Shown in pieces: positions 9,210-18,744 of a DNA stretch of 64,000 bases (positions are counted from its first letter, which is position 1; each line of letters opens with the position of its first letter). The position numbers and the translations under genes are program-made. A model generated the notes under the pieces. That model was not told the origin of the DNA. It worked only from the letters and a program-made list of their open reading frames with translations, and ran no database searches. Source of the stretch: Paraneptunicella aestuarii. Its GTDB lineage: Bacteria > Pseudomonadota > Gammaproteobacteria > Enterobacterales > Alteromonadaceae. Location: NCBI RefSeq assembly GCF_019900845.1, contig NZ_CP074570.1, forward strand, positions 4,464,001 through 4,528,000. Reading direction: 5' to 3'.

Positions 9210-10853
9210 ATGAAAAGAACAGTCTCGGCAGCATTAATTGCATTATGCTGTAGTCAAACTGCCATGGCACAAGTGTCGAACGGTGATTTCGAAAATTGGT
9301 CAGGCAGCACCCCTACCGGCTGGACAACTATTGACTCTGGTATCAGCGTTGCCCAATCTACCACTTACTCATACACAGGCAGTTCATCAGCCAAAATTAC
9401 AGTAAACACGGGAACTCAGGCTTCAACCGATTTCCGTCAAACTATCAACGTAACTTCTGGTCAAACCTACGATTTCAGTGTTCGCATTTATCACACTGAA
9501 GGTAATGTTCAGGCTCGCCTATATGTTGGTAACTACCTGAATTATTCCAATAATTCACTCACGAATCAGTGGCAAGAGCTAACTTATTCATACACGGCAA
9601 GTACAACTGGTACTCTTGAAGTGGGTTTGCGTTTTTATGATCAAACTGGCTTCGATGGCTCTGAAGTGGTTTATGTAGATAGCTTCTTACCTACTGATAC
9701 TTCTGGTGGCGGCTCAGGTGGTGGCGGTGGTGGCGGTGGCAGCTGTGCCAATACCGCTGCAACATTCAGCCTGACCACAGACAACTACGGCAGCGAAACC
9801 AGCTGGGACGTAAAAGACAGCAGCAACACCACGCTATATTCTGGCAATGGTTATGCTAGCAATACCAGCTACAACGAAGAATTTTGTTTAGCTGATGGTG
9901 ACTACACATTCACTATTTACGATAGTTACGGCGACGGCATTTGCTGCAGCTTCGGTAATGGTGCTTACAGCATCACCAGCGGTGGTCAAACACTGGTTTC
10001 TGGCAGCAGCTTCACCAGCTCTGAAACCAAAGCATTTACTATCGGCGCTGGTAGCGGCGGTGGCGGCGGCGGTGGTTCCGGCGACCTTACCGGTTATTAC
10101 CAAAACGCCTCCGGTTTAACTGGCTATGCTTTGAAAACCGCACTACACAACATCATCAAGACTCATACGTCCCAAGGGTATAGCGCTCTGTGGACTTTCT
10201 ATAGCGCGAATGAGATCGACCGTTACTATGAAAATGATGGCACTATTTTGGACATCTATTCAGAAAACCCAACTGGCGGCGACCCATACAGCTACATTAA
10301 GAGCACTGATCAATGCGGCACATACAGCGGTGAAGGCAACTGTTACAACCGTGAGCACTCTTTCCCTCGTAGCTGGTTTGGTGGTGCTATTGAACCAATG
10401 AACTCAGATGTTCATCACATCTTTGCTTCTGACGGTTATGTAAACGGCAGACGTAGCAGCTTCCCATACGGTGAAGTCGGCTCTGCTTCTTACACATCAA
10501 ACAACGGTTCTAAACTGGGTACAGGTTCAGGTATTGGCTACACAGGTACTGTTTTTGAGCCAATTGATGAATTCAAAGGTGACCTGGCTCGCGCCTACTT
10601 CTACATGGCAACGCGCTATGAAGACCGTATCGCAGGTTGGGAAACGAACAGCACCTCTTCAAATGACGTACTCAACGGCACAAATACGCAAGTGTTTGAA
10701 GCTTGGACGTTAGCAATGTTGAAACTGTGGCATACACAAGATCCGGTTAGTCAAAAAGAGATTGACCGCAACAATGCTGCACAAACCTTCCAAGGTAACC
10801 GTAATCCATTCGTTGACCATCCTGAATTCGTTACTGAAATCTGGGGCAACTAA
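9210..10853 (+). CDS. Secreted modular endonuclease I
   Basis: A 547-residue extracellular nuclease. The signal peptide is residues 1-20 (ends AMA). Domain 1 (about 21-160) is a jelly-roll module resembling carbohydrate-binding domains (NGDFENWSGSTPTGW start). A Gly/Ser linker follows, then domain 2 (about 180-280) with cysteines and the motif YDSYGDGICC, seen in secreted enzymes of marine bacteria. After a second Gly-rich linker comes the endonuclease I catalytic domain (about 295-547) with NREHSFPRSWF and DVHHIFASDGYVNGRRS, holding the catalytic His and Asn. It probably digests extracellular DNA for phosphate, nitrogen or biofilm turnover. A clear Shine-Dalgarno (GGAGAG) precedes it. Confidence 0.92.
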   Translation: MKRTVSAALIALCCSQTAMAQVSNGDFENWSGSTPTGWTTIDSGISVAQSTTYSYTGSSSAKITVNTGTQASTDFRQTINVTSGQTYDFSVRIYHTEGNVQARLYVGNYLNYSNNSLTNQWQELTYSYTASTTGTLEVGLRFYDQTGFDGSEVVYVDSFLPTDTSGGGSGGGGGGGGSCANTAATFSLTTDNYGSETSWDVKDSSNTTLYSGNGYASNTSYNEEFCLADGDYTFTIYDSYGDGICCSFGNGAYSITSGGQTLVSGSSFTSSETKAFTIGAGSGGGGGGGSGDLTGYYQNASGLTGYALKTALHNIIKTHTSQGYSALWTFYSANEIDRYYENDGTILDIYSENPTGGDPYSYIKSTDQCGTYSGEGNCYNREHSFPRSWFGGAIEPMNSDVHHIFASDGYVNGRRSSFPYGEVGSASYTSNNGSKLGTGSGIGYTGTVFEPIDEFKGDLARAYFYMATRYEDRIAGWETNSTSSNDVLNGTNTQVFEAWTLAMLKLWHTQDPVSQKEIDRNNAAQTFQGNRNPFVDHPEFVTEIWGN

Positions 10854-10883
10854 TTGATTTAGAAGAATTCACATCTTCGTTTT

Positions 10884-10911
10884 AAAAGGGAAGCTTCGAC
10901 TTCCCTTTTTT
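10884..10911 (+). terminator. Terminator of the nuclease gene
   Basis: AAAAGGGAAG and CTTCCCTTTT are 10-bp arms around CTTCGA and run into a T tract, 31 bp after the stop. Confidence 0.9.
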
Positions 10912-11094
10912 ATTGCAGTTATCGTTATGAAACATCTGAAAAGTGTTAAACCTGACAGGAGAATGAAACATTCTGTGCAAATATTGGTCTTATATTAAAA
11001 AAACAACATAGGATAAACTCAAATAGCAGCGCGATGAATAACATTGCGAGCCATGCCAAGAACCGCTAAGTTTAGATAAAGGGTGGAGGTAACT

Positions 11095-12261
11095 ATGACA
11101 GCACTACGTTTATTCCTGTTTTTCGTGCTTGGCGCGGGACTATTGGGTTGCCAATCAACTCAGACAACTCAAGTACCAAGCGAGCAGAACATTCCTCAAT
11201 TTCTGGATCTCTCATTTCCAGAGTACACCAAGGTTACTATCGAATCCCCCGAACAAATTTTTGCATTGAATGATGACGCAAAGCGCTTTGTCGCTCGCCG
11301 ACTTCTCGGTGAAAAAGATCCTGCGGAGCGAATAGACAAGCTGCTAAAAGCCATTTTCGATCATTCGGATATCAATCTCTATTACCTGAACAATGCCAAT
11401 ACCATCGCAGCCGACACCTTTGATAATAAGGTTGCCAACTGTCTTTCCATGTCGATTATGACCTATGCCCTGGCAAAAGAAGCTGACTTAAATGTCGACT
11501 TTCAGGAGGTTCAAATTCCTGAATACTGGACACGTCGAGATGGCTACAGCTTTTTAAACGGTCATATCAACGTACGACTTACCCCCAAGGTCGGTAAGGA
11601 TCAATATTATTTCAGTGCAACAGGCAAAATCGTTGATTTCTACCCTTTGGCGCGCAAGCAACACTTCCCTCAAAACGATGCCAAAGTGAATCGAATCATC
11701 GCCATGTTTTACAACAACAAAGGCGCTGACGCCCTGATACAAAAAGATTTCACTCAAGCCTATGCCTATTTTCGCAGTGCCATATTAAGCGACCTAAGTT
11801 TCCAGTCATCCTGGACAAACCTGGGTACGCTATATCGCATGACCGAACATTATGATTGGGCAGAAAAGACCTTTCTTCACGCCATTAAATTAGACGAAAA
11901 TGATTTAACAGTATGGGAAAATCTGGCTTTGCTGCATAAGCGCCTAAACCGTTTCGATAAAGCAGACAAGATCATGGCGCGCATCGAAGAAAAACGAAAA
12001 GCGAACCCTTATTACCACTACATTTTGGGTGAAGAAATGCTGGACAAAGAAGAGTGGGAGCAAGCCATTACTCACTACAAACGCGCGATTCGCATTGATA
12101 ATAGCAAGCACATGTTTTACTTCGGGTTAGCCAAAAGCTATTACGGCCTTGGTGACAAGGAACGCAGCCTTTACTACATGAAAAAAGCCGCTCGTAACGC
12201 TGACTACATAGATGAACGTGAGCGTTACCAAGGAAAAATGGATCTGTTAGCCAGCCTCTAG
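11095..12261 (+). CDS. TPR lipoprotein with transglutaminase-like domain
   Basis: A 388-residue predicted outer-membrane lipoprotein. The signal ends in the lipobox LLGC (Cys about residue 19). Residues about 60-200 look like a transglutaminase/cysteine-protease-like fold: a Cys in KVANCLSMS, a His in LNGHINVRL and a downstream Asp (KIVDFYP) would form the triad. Residues about 205-360 hold TPR units (ALIQKDFTQAYAYFRSAI, WTNLGTLYRMTEHYDWAEKTF, WENLALLHKRLNRFDKA, YHYILGEEMLDKEEWEQAI). I chose ATG 11095 because GGAGG at 11085-11089 is well placed; the GTG at 11083 lies upstream of it. Substrate unknown. Confidence 0.8.
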   Translation: MTALRLFLFFVLGAGLLGCQSTQTTQVPSEQNIPQFLDLSFPEYTKVTIESPEQIFALNDDAKRFVARRLLGEKDPAERIDKLLKAIFDHSDINLYYLNNANTIAADTFDNKVANCLSMSIMTYALAKEADLNVDFQEVQIPEYWTRRDGYSFLNGHINVRLTPKVGKDQYYFSATGKIVDFYPLARKQHFPQNDAKVNRIIAMFYNNKGADALIQKDFTQAYAYFRSAILSDLSFQSSWTNLGTLYRMTEHYDWAEKTFLHAIKLDENDLTVWENLALLHKRLNRFDKADKIMARIEEKRKANPYYHYILGEEMLDKEEWEQAITHYKRAIRIDNSKHMFYFGLAKSYYGLGDKERSLYYMKKAARNADYIDERERYQGKMDLLASL

Positions 12262-12290
12262 AGCCGAGCTATTTCGGCTCTATTCCTTCA
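12260..12290 (+). terminator. Probable terminator of the TPR lipoprotein gene
   Basis: AGAGCCGA and TCGGCTCT are 8-bp arms around GCTATT, starting inside the stop codon. The tail (ATTCCTTC) is only partly T-rich, so strength is uncertain. Confidence 0.55.
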
Positions 12291-12369
12291 CCCCAAACTT
12301 TAGAACTCCCAATTTTCGATAGCTGTCAGCAACAGGAAATCGGGAGTTTTTTCTTCCGCTGATGAATTT

Positions 12370-12418
12370 TGCACCAATTGCTAACAAAGTCACAATTAAT
12401 GCGCACCAAATCTGTGCA
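12370..12418 (+). promoter_or_regulatory. NtrC-type sites upstream of glnK
   Basis: CGCACCA-AAT-CTGTGCA (12402-12418) is a near-complete NtrC dyad. A half site TGCACCA begins at 12370, 32 bp upstream (three helical turns). Both lie 63-111 bp ahead of the -24 element of glnK. Confidence 0.75.
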
Positions 12419-12480
12419 TTATCGCAAGAAATATATTACACAAAACTCATAACCAATTGATTTTTAATAGATATATTTAA

Positions 12481-12888
<408 letters not shown>

Positions 12889-12908
12889 TTCCATTTGGAG
12901 GTTATATA

Positions 12909-14174
12909 ATGGAACAGACTTATCACTTACAGTATGCACTAGACACCTTCTACTTCCTGATGTGTGGTGCATTGGTTATGTGGATGGCGGCAGGTTTCGC
13001 CATGTTGGAAGCCGGCTTGGTTCGCGCCAAAAACACCACTGAAATTCTGACCAAAAACGTCGCTCTTTATGCTATTTCCTGCACCATGTATTTGATCTGT
13101 GGTTACATGATCATGTACGACAAAACCCTGTTCCTATCAGGCATTGCAGATGTTGATGTAGCAGGTACATTAGCTGAATTCGCTGGTCGTGAAGACGGTT
13201 TTGAAGGCGGTGCGATTTACTCTGGCGCTTCAGACTTCTTCTTCCAGGTGGTATTCGTTGCAACAGCAATGTCTATCGTATCGGGTGCGGTTGCAGAACG
13301 TATGAAGCTTTGGACTTTCCTTGCATTCGCCGTTGTGATGACGGGTTTCATCTACCCAATGGAAGGTAGCTGGACCTGGAATGGCTCTGCGGTATTCGGT
13401 ATGTACACACTTGGCGACCTAGGTTTCTCTGACTTCGCCGGTTCAGGTATCGTACACATGGCAGGCGCTGCTGCAGCTTTATCCGGCGTGCTTCTACTAG
13501 GCGCTCGTAAAGGTAAATACACCTCTGACGGTCGTGTAAACGCAATCCCGGGCTCTAACCTGCCATTAGCCACGTTGGGCACATTCATCCTGTGGATGGG
13601 CTGGTTCGGCTTCAACGGTGGCTCTGTATTGAAACTGGGCGATATTTCCAATGCCAACTCAGTAGCCATGGTTTTCCTTAACACTAATGCCGCCGCCGCA
13701 GGTGGTGCAATTGCAGCGCTATTGCTTGCCAAAGTCCTGTTTAAGAAAGCTGACCTGACAATGGCTCTAAACGGCGCATTAGCTGGCCTGGTTGCCATTA
13801 CTGCAGAACCTTCTACTCCAACTGCATTACAAGCAACCATTATTGGTGCTGTAGGTGGTTTGTTGGTGGTGTTCTCAATCATTGGCCTGGATAAACTGAA
13901 AATCGACGATCCGGTTGGTGCAATCTCAGTACACGGTACAGTTGGCTTCTTCGGTTTAATGGTAGTGCCTTTCACTAACACCGAAGTGACTTTCTCTGGT
14001 CAGTTAATCGGCGCAGCCACTATCTTCATCTGGGTATTCGGCACTAGCTTCGTCACCTGGTTGGTACTGAAAGCAGTCATGGGTCTACGCGTAACTGAAG
14101 AAGAAGAATATAAAGGTTTGGATATCGTAGATTGTGGTTTGGAAGCATACCCAGACTTCAGTGTACGTCAGTAA
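12909..14174 (+). CDS. amtB: Ammonium transporter AmtB
   Basis: A 421-residue inner-membrane channel with about 11 hydrophobic helices. The pore twin histidines are visible in GIVHMAGAAAALSG and SVHGTVGFFGL, and the family signature lies around GWFGFNGGS. It imports ammonium under nitrogen limitation. No separate cleavable signal peptide is obvious; the protein starts directly with the first helix. It is cotranscribed with glnK from a sigma-54 promoter. Confidence 0.97.
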   Translation: MEQTYHLQYALDTFYFLMCGALVMWMAAGFAMLEAGLVRAKNTTEILTKNVALYAISCTMYLICGYMIMYDKTLFLSGIADVDVAGTLAEFAGREDGFEGGAIYSGASDFFFQVVFVATAMSIVSGAVAERMKLWTFLAFAVVMTGFIYPMEGSWTWNGSAVFGMYTLGDLGFSDFAGSGIVHMAGAAAALSGVLLLGARKGKYTSDGRVNAIPGSNLPLATLGTFILWMGWFGFNGGSVLKLGDISNANSVAMVFLNTNAAAAGGAIAALLLAKVLFKKADLTMALNGALAGLVAITAEPSTPTALQATIIGAVGGLLVVFSIIGLDKLKIDDPVGAISVHGTVGFFGLMVVPFTNTEVTFSGQLIGAATIFIWVFGTSFVTWLVLKAVMGLRVTEEEEYKGLDIVDCGLEAYPDFSVRQ

Positions 14175-14225
14175 GCTAAACCTATAGTTAACTCCGATAG
14201 CACTAAAATTATTAGAAGTACCTCC

Positions 14226-14255
14226 GCCGATATTTTTGTCCTGTGGAATATCGGC
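14226..14255. repeat. Inverted repeat after amtB
   Basis: GCCGATATT and AATATCGGC are perfect 9-bp arms around a 12-base loop. There is no T tract, so it is not a classical terminator. It may be a 3'-end stabilising hairpin before the terminator at 14291. Confidence 0.6.
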
Positions 14256-14290
14256 TCAAAGGATACCACCTCCGATCTTGTTAAGAGTTC

Positions 14291-14313
14291 GCCCGGCTAA
14301 AACCGGGCTTTTT
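14291..14313 (+). terminator. Terminator of glnK-amtB
   Basis: GCCCGG and CCGGGC arms around CTAAAA are followed by TTTTTA. The rest of 14175-14499 holds this, the hairpin above and the upstream region of ggt. Confidence 0.85.
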
Positions 14314-14499
14314 ATTTTCCGTACACAATGATTCAAACTGTTTGTTCACAAATTGATCGTAAATTGCCGCCATATCACCTCAAATAAATACCATCCCTAT
14401 CTTCATGCTGGCATAGTTCATGAACAGTGCTAGTATTCCGTGCATACTTAATTGATGCACCTATGTTATTGAAATGCATTGATCTGTTGGGAGAAGTGA

Positions 14500-16188
14500 A
14501 TGTTAAGAATTATCAGCAGCCTCATGGTTGCGCTTTTTTGTATGAGTTCGGCACAAGCTTATGACCGTGTGACCGGGAAACATTTCGCTAGTCGTTCAGA
14601 GGTCATCGCTCAACATGGCATGGCAGCCACCAGCCAACCACTGGCAACACAAGTTGCTCTGGATATTCTGAAACAAGGCGGTAACGCCATTGATGCAGCA
14701 ATTGCAGCCAACGCAATGTTAGGTTTAGTGGAACCGACAGGCAATGGTATTGGCGGAGACCTGTTTGCGATGGTCTGGGATGCCAAAGGCAAAAAACTAC
14801 ATGGCCTGAATGCTTCCGGCCGCTCTCCCAAATCTTTGGAAATGAGCCACTTTAAATCCCTTGGATTAGAAAGCATTCCCTCTTATGGCCCTCTACCCGT
14901 GTCAGTTCCTGGTGCTGTCGACGGCTGGTTTGAACTACACAAAAAGTTCGGCAAGTTACCTATGTCTGAAGTGCTAGCACCAGCCATTCGTTATGCCAGA
15001 GACGGTTTCCCGGTTAGCGAGCTCATTGCGTATTATATGGATCGTTCAGTCGAACGATTGAGTAAGTATCCGGGATTCAGAGAAACCTACATGCCCAATG
15101 GCAGAACACCCCGTAAAGGCGAAATCTTTAAAAACCCCGGTTTGGCATCAACTTATGAAAAAATTGCCAGTGGTGGACGCGATGCCTTTTATAAAGGAGA
15201 CATCGCTCGAATTATTGCTTCCTATATGAAAGAACAAGGAGGCTTTTTGTCTTATGAAGACCTTGCCAGCCACACCTCTGACTGGGTAGATCCGGTTTCC
15301 ACCAATTATCGCGGTTATGATGTGTGGGAATTACCGCCAAACGGGCAAGGTATTGCTGCACTGCAAATTCTCAATGTTATGGAGCTTTATGATGTCGAAA
15401 GCATGGGCTTTGGCAGCGATGAATACATCCACACCTTCGTTGAAGCCAAGAAATTAGCCTTCGAAGACCGTGCCAAATACTATTCAGACATGGCCTTTAA
15501 CCAAACCCCGGTTGATTGGCTGATCTCGAAAAAATATGCTCAACAACGTAAACAACTGATCGACGCCAACAAAGCAGCCAAACGTTACGACGCAGGCCCA
15601 TACGAAGGTGACACCATCTACATGACCACTGCCGACAAAGACGGCAACATGGTGTCATTGATTCAAAGTAATTATCGCGGTATGGGCTCGGGCATGACAC
15701 CACACGGGTTAGGCTTCATCATGCAAAACCGTGGCGAACTCTTCGCTTTGCAGGAAGACCACTTCAACGCTTATGCTCCCGGCAAACGTCCATTTCACAC
15801 CATCATCCCGGCTTTTATCACTAAAAATGGTAAACCTTGGGTGAGTTTTGGCGTAATGGGCGGCGGCGCTCAACCACAGATGCACGCTCAAATCGTGATG
15901 AACCTGATCGATTTCGGTATGAACCTGCAAGAAGCTGGCGATGCGCCTCGCATTTTACATAGCGGCTCAAGCCAGCCAACAGGCGAAATCATGGAAGATG
16001 GCGGTTACGTAAGCCTGGAAAATGGATTCAGTGCAGGTACGCGCCGGGAACTAATAGAAAAAGGCCATGTGTTAAGAGAAGTTTCAGGCTGGTTTGGCGG
16101 CTACCAAGCCATCATGCGAGACCCCAAAACCGGTGTCTATTTCGGTGCCTCGGAAAGCCGTAAAGACGGGCACGCCGCAGGTTATTAA
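14500..16188 (+). CDS. ggt: Gamma-glutamyltransferase precursor
   Basis: A 562-residue periplasmic Ntn-hydrolase that cleaves glutathione and other gamma-glutamyl compounds, self-processing into large and small subunits. The signal peptide is residues 1-20 (ends AQA). The large-subunit region has GGNAIDAAIAANAMLGLVEP and NGIGGDLF. The autocleavage/catalytic Thr is most likely Thr372 in GDTIYMTTADKDGNMVS. The small subunit holds the GMGSGMTP and GGGAQPQ glutamate-binding loops. GGGAG precedes the ATG. It can feed glutamate and cysteinylglycine into the nitrogen genes around it. Confidence 0.93.
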   Translation: MLRIISSLMVALFCMSSAQAYDRVTGKHFASRSEVIAQHGMAATSQPLATQVALDILKQGGNAIDAAIAANAMLGLVEPTGNGIGGDLFAMVWDAKGKKLHGLNASGRSPKSLEMSHFKSLGLESIPSYGPLPVSVPGAVDGWFELHKKFGKLPMSEVLAPAIRYARDGFPVSELIAYYMDRSVERLSKYPGFRETYMPNGRTPRKGEIFKNPGLASTYEKIASGGRDAFYKGDIARIIASYMKEQGGFLSYEDLASHTSDWVDPVSTNYRGYDVWELPPNGQGIAALQILNVMELYDVESMGFGSDEYIHTFVEAKKLAFEDRAKYYSDMAFNQTPVDWLISKKYAQQRKQLIDANKAAKRYDAGPYEGDTIYMTTADKDGNMVSLIQSNYRGMGSGMTPHGLGFIMQNRGELFALQEDHFNAYAPGKRPFHTIIPAFITKNGKPWVSFGVMGGGAQPQMHAQIVMNLIDFGMNLQEAGDAPRILHSGSSQPTGEIMEDGGYVSLENGFSAGTRRELIEKGHVLREVSGWFGGYQAIMRDPKTGVYFGASESRKDGHAAGY

Positions 16189-16307
16189 CCCCTCTGATAC
16201 GCTGAACCAAACAGCGCACTAAAAAGTAAGTTGAATTTGGCATCGGGTTAGGTATAACCTGATGCCCGTTTAAAAATCAATATATTCAACGCACTGGATA
16301 ACCCTGC

Positions 16308-17231
16308 ATGCCGCAAGCACAAAAAGGCATATGTGCCGAACCGAATCTGCACGCACTCTACCTGATGTTTAATGTTCATGAAGATCATGACGAAGAAGTT
16401 CGCCGTATTTTGGCGCAAATTCTCAATATTTTTGATCACTATGACGACGAACATTACGAGGCAATGGTGTCGGGTGTGATTGCTATCGGCAGTAACTACT
16501 GGATGGAATTGTACCCCGGCTTCTTACCCGCAGAGTTAGCCCCCTTTCCAGACATGCATTGTGAAGATCGACACGCCCCGGTAGTACCTTGCGACCTGTT
16601 CATTCAAATGCGCGCTGATCGCGCAGACATATGCCATGCAATGGGAACCGCCGTATACGACGCATTAAAGCCCCATGTAGAATTAGTCGAACAAATTAAA
16701 GGCTTCCGCTTTTTGGATGGGCGTGACCTGACCGGTTTTGTCGACGGCACAGAAAACCCCAAAGGCATGCACAAGCTCGACGTTGCTATTATCGGTGATG
16801 AAGATCCTGAATTTGCCGGTGGCAGTTATATCCACATCCAACGCTATCGCCATAATTTGAGCAAATGGAACCAATTGGATGTACCGCATCAAGAAGAAAT
16901 CTTTGGTCGCACTAAAACCGACGACATTGAATTTGCCAGCGAGATGAAAAAGCCCTTTGCTCACACCAAACGCACTAATCTGAAAGATGCCAATGGCAAT
17001 AGCATTGAAATTCTACGCCAAAGCATGCCGTATGGTGATATGAAAGAGCAGGGATTATTCTTTGTCTCTTGCGCAAAAAGCCCACAACCTTTTACCAAAA
17101 TGCTGGAAAGCATGATCTTCGGTGATGCCCACGGCAACTACGACAAGCTCATGGACTACACTACCGCAGAAACGGGCGCGGCTTTCTTCGCTCCGTCAGT
17201 AGATTTTCTTAAATTTCAGGGAATGTCTTAG
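16308..17231 (+). CDS. DyP-type heme peroxidase (YfeX-like)
   Basis: A 307-residue dye-decolorising peroxidase of the short, cytoplasmic YfeX-like class. The distal motif GFVDGTENP carries the catalytic Asp of GxxDG. The proximal heme ligand is probably the His in RYRHNLSKWNQL. A distal Arg is present in AHTKRTNL or a nearby basic residue. There is no signal peptide or Tat motif. It lies downstream of ggt on the same strand (119-bp gap) without an obvious Shine-Dalgarno. Physiological substrate unknown. Confidence 0.9.
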   Translation: MPQAQKGICAEPNLHALYLMFNVHEDHDEEVRRILAQILNIFDHYDDEHYEAMVSGVIAIGSNYWMELYPGFLPAELAPFPDMHCEDRHAPVVPCDLFIQMRADRADICHAMGTAVYDALKPHVELVEQIKGFRFLDGRDLTGFVDGTENPKGMHKLDVAIIGDEDPEFAGGSYIHIQRYRHNLSKWNQLDVPHQEEIFGRTKTDDIEFASEMKKPFAHTKRTNLKDANGNSIEILRQSMPYGDMKEQGLFFVSCAKSPQPFTKMLESMIFGDAHGNYDKLMDYTTAETGAAFFAPSVDFLKFQGMS

Positions 17232-17263
17232 TTCGTCTTAGAATGCCTTTAGAATGGGAGAAG

Positions 17264-17314
17264 GTGCCGCATAGAACCACGCGGCACATAAACCTGAACT
17301 GCGCGGCTCAGGTT
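17264..17314. terminator. Paired hairpins between convergent genes
   Basis: GTGCCGC/GCGGCAC (17264-17287) and AACCTGA/TCAGGTT (17291-17314) form two stems between the DyP gene and the convergent peptidase gene. Neither has a strong T tract, so intrinsic termination is only likely, not clear. Confidence 0.5.
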
Positions 17315-17325
17315 AAATACAAACT

Positions 17326-18744
17326 TTAAAAAGCAACCTCAAACCCCACCTGATTAATATCCACTTCGGTGACTTTGCCATACTTTTTCAGCACATCACG
17401 GATTTCATCACCTTTACCAATCACCATAAATTGCAGGTTATCCTGAGGAAAGTAGGTGTTGATAAGCTCTTTGGTCTTTTTCAGGGTGAGGCTATCCACC
17501 TTTTCCTGAAACTGGTTAATGAAGTCTTTGTCGTAGCCATAAATAAACATGCCTTGTAATAAACTGGCGAGTTGCTCACTGGTTTCAAATTTCGGTGGAA
17601 ACTGGCCTTTTACGTAGGCTTTAGCTGAACTTAGCGTCTCGGCATCAATGCCTTTTTCCCACAAACGAGCATAGGTTTTTAGTGCCAAATCAATCGCTTC
17701 TTCTGTCGTTTTAGTATCGGTAAAGGTTGATATGTGGAAACTACCCGCCACCTTATGAACGTTAAAACTACTACGAGCACCATAGGTTAACCCTGCGTTA
17801 ACGCGCAATTCGTCATTTAACCAGGAAGTAAAACGGCCGCCCAATATGGTATTAACCACAAACAAAGGAATGTATTCTTTGTTGCTGTATTCAATTCCAT
17901 GTCCACCAATATAAAAGGTGCTTTGGCGAGAATCGGATTTATTCACTAACAACACACGGCTTTGAGTTAACTTTGCTGGGCGATTCAGTGACACTTTTTG
18001 TAATTTTTCAGACTCAAGTGCTTTGCCTTTCCAGTGACCAAACAAGGATTTAATTTGCTGCAACATATCTTTACTATCGAAGGCTCCCACCATAATAACT
18101 GCGGTATTTTCTGGTCGATAGAATGAATGATAAAACTGCCACAAGGATTGGATCGTGAGTTGTTTAACGGAATCTTGAGTACCGTTAACGATATTACTGT
18201 ACGGCGAATCGGCGTAAATCATTTGATGAAAGTAATCGGTTGCAACACTTTGGGGACTTTCCTTACGTTGCATTAATTCATCAATATGACGTTTCTGGTG
18301 CTTGGAGAATTCTTCTTCGTTAAATACCGGACGTTGAAGCAAATCAGCAAGCACGGGCAGCACATCTTTACTGTCTCGAGCCAGAAAAGAAGCACTTAAT
18401 GCGCTATATTCCAAGCTGGCATCGGCACCAACTTCTGCACCGCGAAATTCAAGAAATTGTTCCAGCGCTTGTTTTTCGAGCTTTTCTGTACCAAACATTA
18501 ATCCTTGCGCTGTCGCCTGAGCCAAACCTGCCAGCTTTCCATCTTCAACAGCACCGGCATTGACAACAATATTCACATCAATGGTAGGTACTTCATGTTG
18601 TTCCATTAAATAAACCGTTAAACCATTATCCAGAGTCAACTGTTGATAATCAGGCAAACTAAAACTTGTCGTTTCAGCTCTGGCAACAAAGCTAAAGCCA
18701 ATCAAGAGCAAAGAAATAACGCGATATTTAGAGATCAAATTCAT
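17326..18744 (-). CDS. M16B peptidase-like subunit, non-catalytic
   Basis: A 472-residue periplasmic protein with signal peptide (about 1-23, ends ARA) and two M16 domains. The first domain keeps the fold (LDNGLTVYLMEQHEVPTIDVNIVVNAGAVED), but where active members read HxxEH this one reads LAQATAQGLMFG, so the zinc site is lost. The second domain keeps the Arg/Tyr-type region (NTILGGRFTSWLNDELRVNAGLTYGARSSF). It should be the substrate-binding partner of the upstream catalytic subunit. I chose ATG 18744, preceded by GGAGG; it overlaps the upstream gene by 17 bp. Confidence 0.88.
   Translation of the reverse strand: MNLISKYRVISLLLIGFSFVARAETTSFSLPDYQQLTLDNGLTVYLMEQHEVPTIDVNIVVNAGAVEDGKLAGLAQATAQGLMFGTEKLEKQALEQFLEFRGAEVGADASLEYSALSASFLARDSKDVLPVLADLLQRPVFNEEEFSKHQKRHIDELMQRKESPQSVATDYFHQMIYADSPYSNIVNGTQDSVKQLTIQSLWQFYHSFYRPENTAVIMVGAFDSKDMLQQIKSLFGHWKGKALESEKLQKVSLNRPAKLTQSRVLLVNKSDSRQSTFYIGGHGIEYSNKEYIPLFVVNTILGGRFTSWLNDELRVNAGLTYGARSSFNVHKVAGSFHISTFTDTKTTEEAIDLALKTYARLWEKGIDAETLSSAKAYVKGQFPPKFETSEQLASLLQGMFIYGYDKDFINQFQEKVDSLTLKKTKELINTYFPQDNLQFMVIGKGDEIRDVLKKYGKVTEVDINQVGFEVAF

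Noticed and set aside
13352..13981. A 209-codon frame antisense to amtB
   Set aside because: Composition is biased (Pro/Ala/Thr) as expected from the reverse of a membrane protein gene; amtB is certain.
14441..14459. TGCAT-N9-ATGCA dyad upstream of ggt as an NtrC site
   Set aside because: Only one half approaches TGCACCA and no acceptable -24/-12 element lies between it and ggt.
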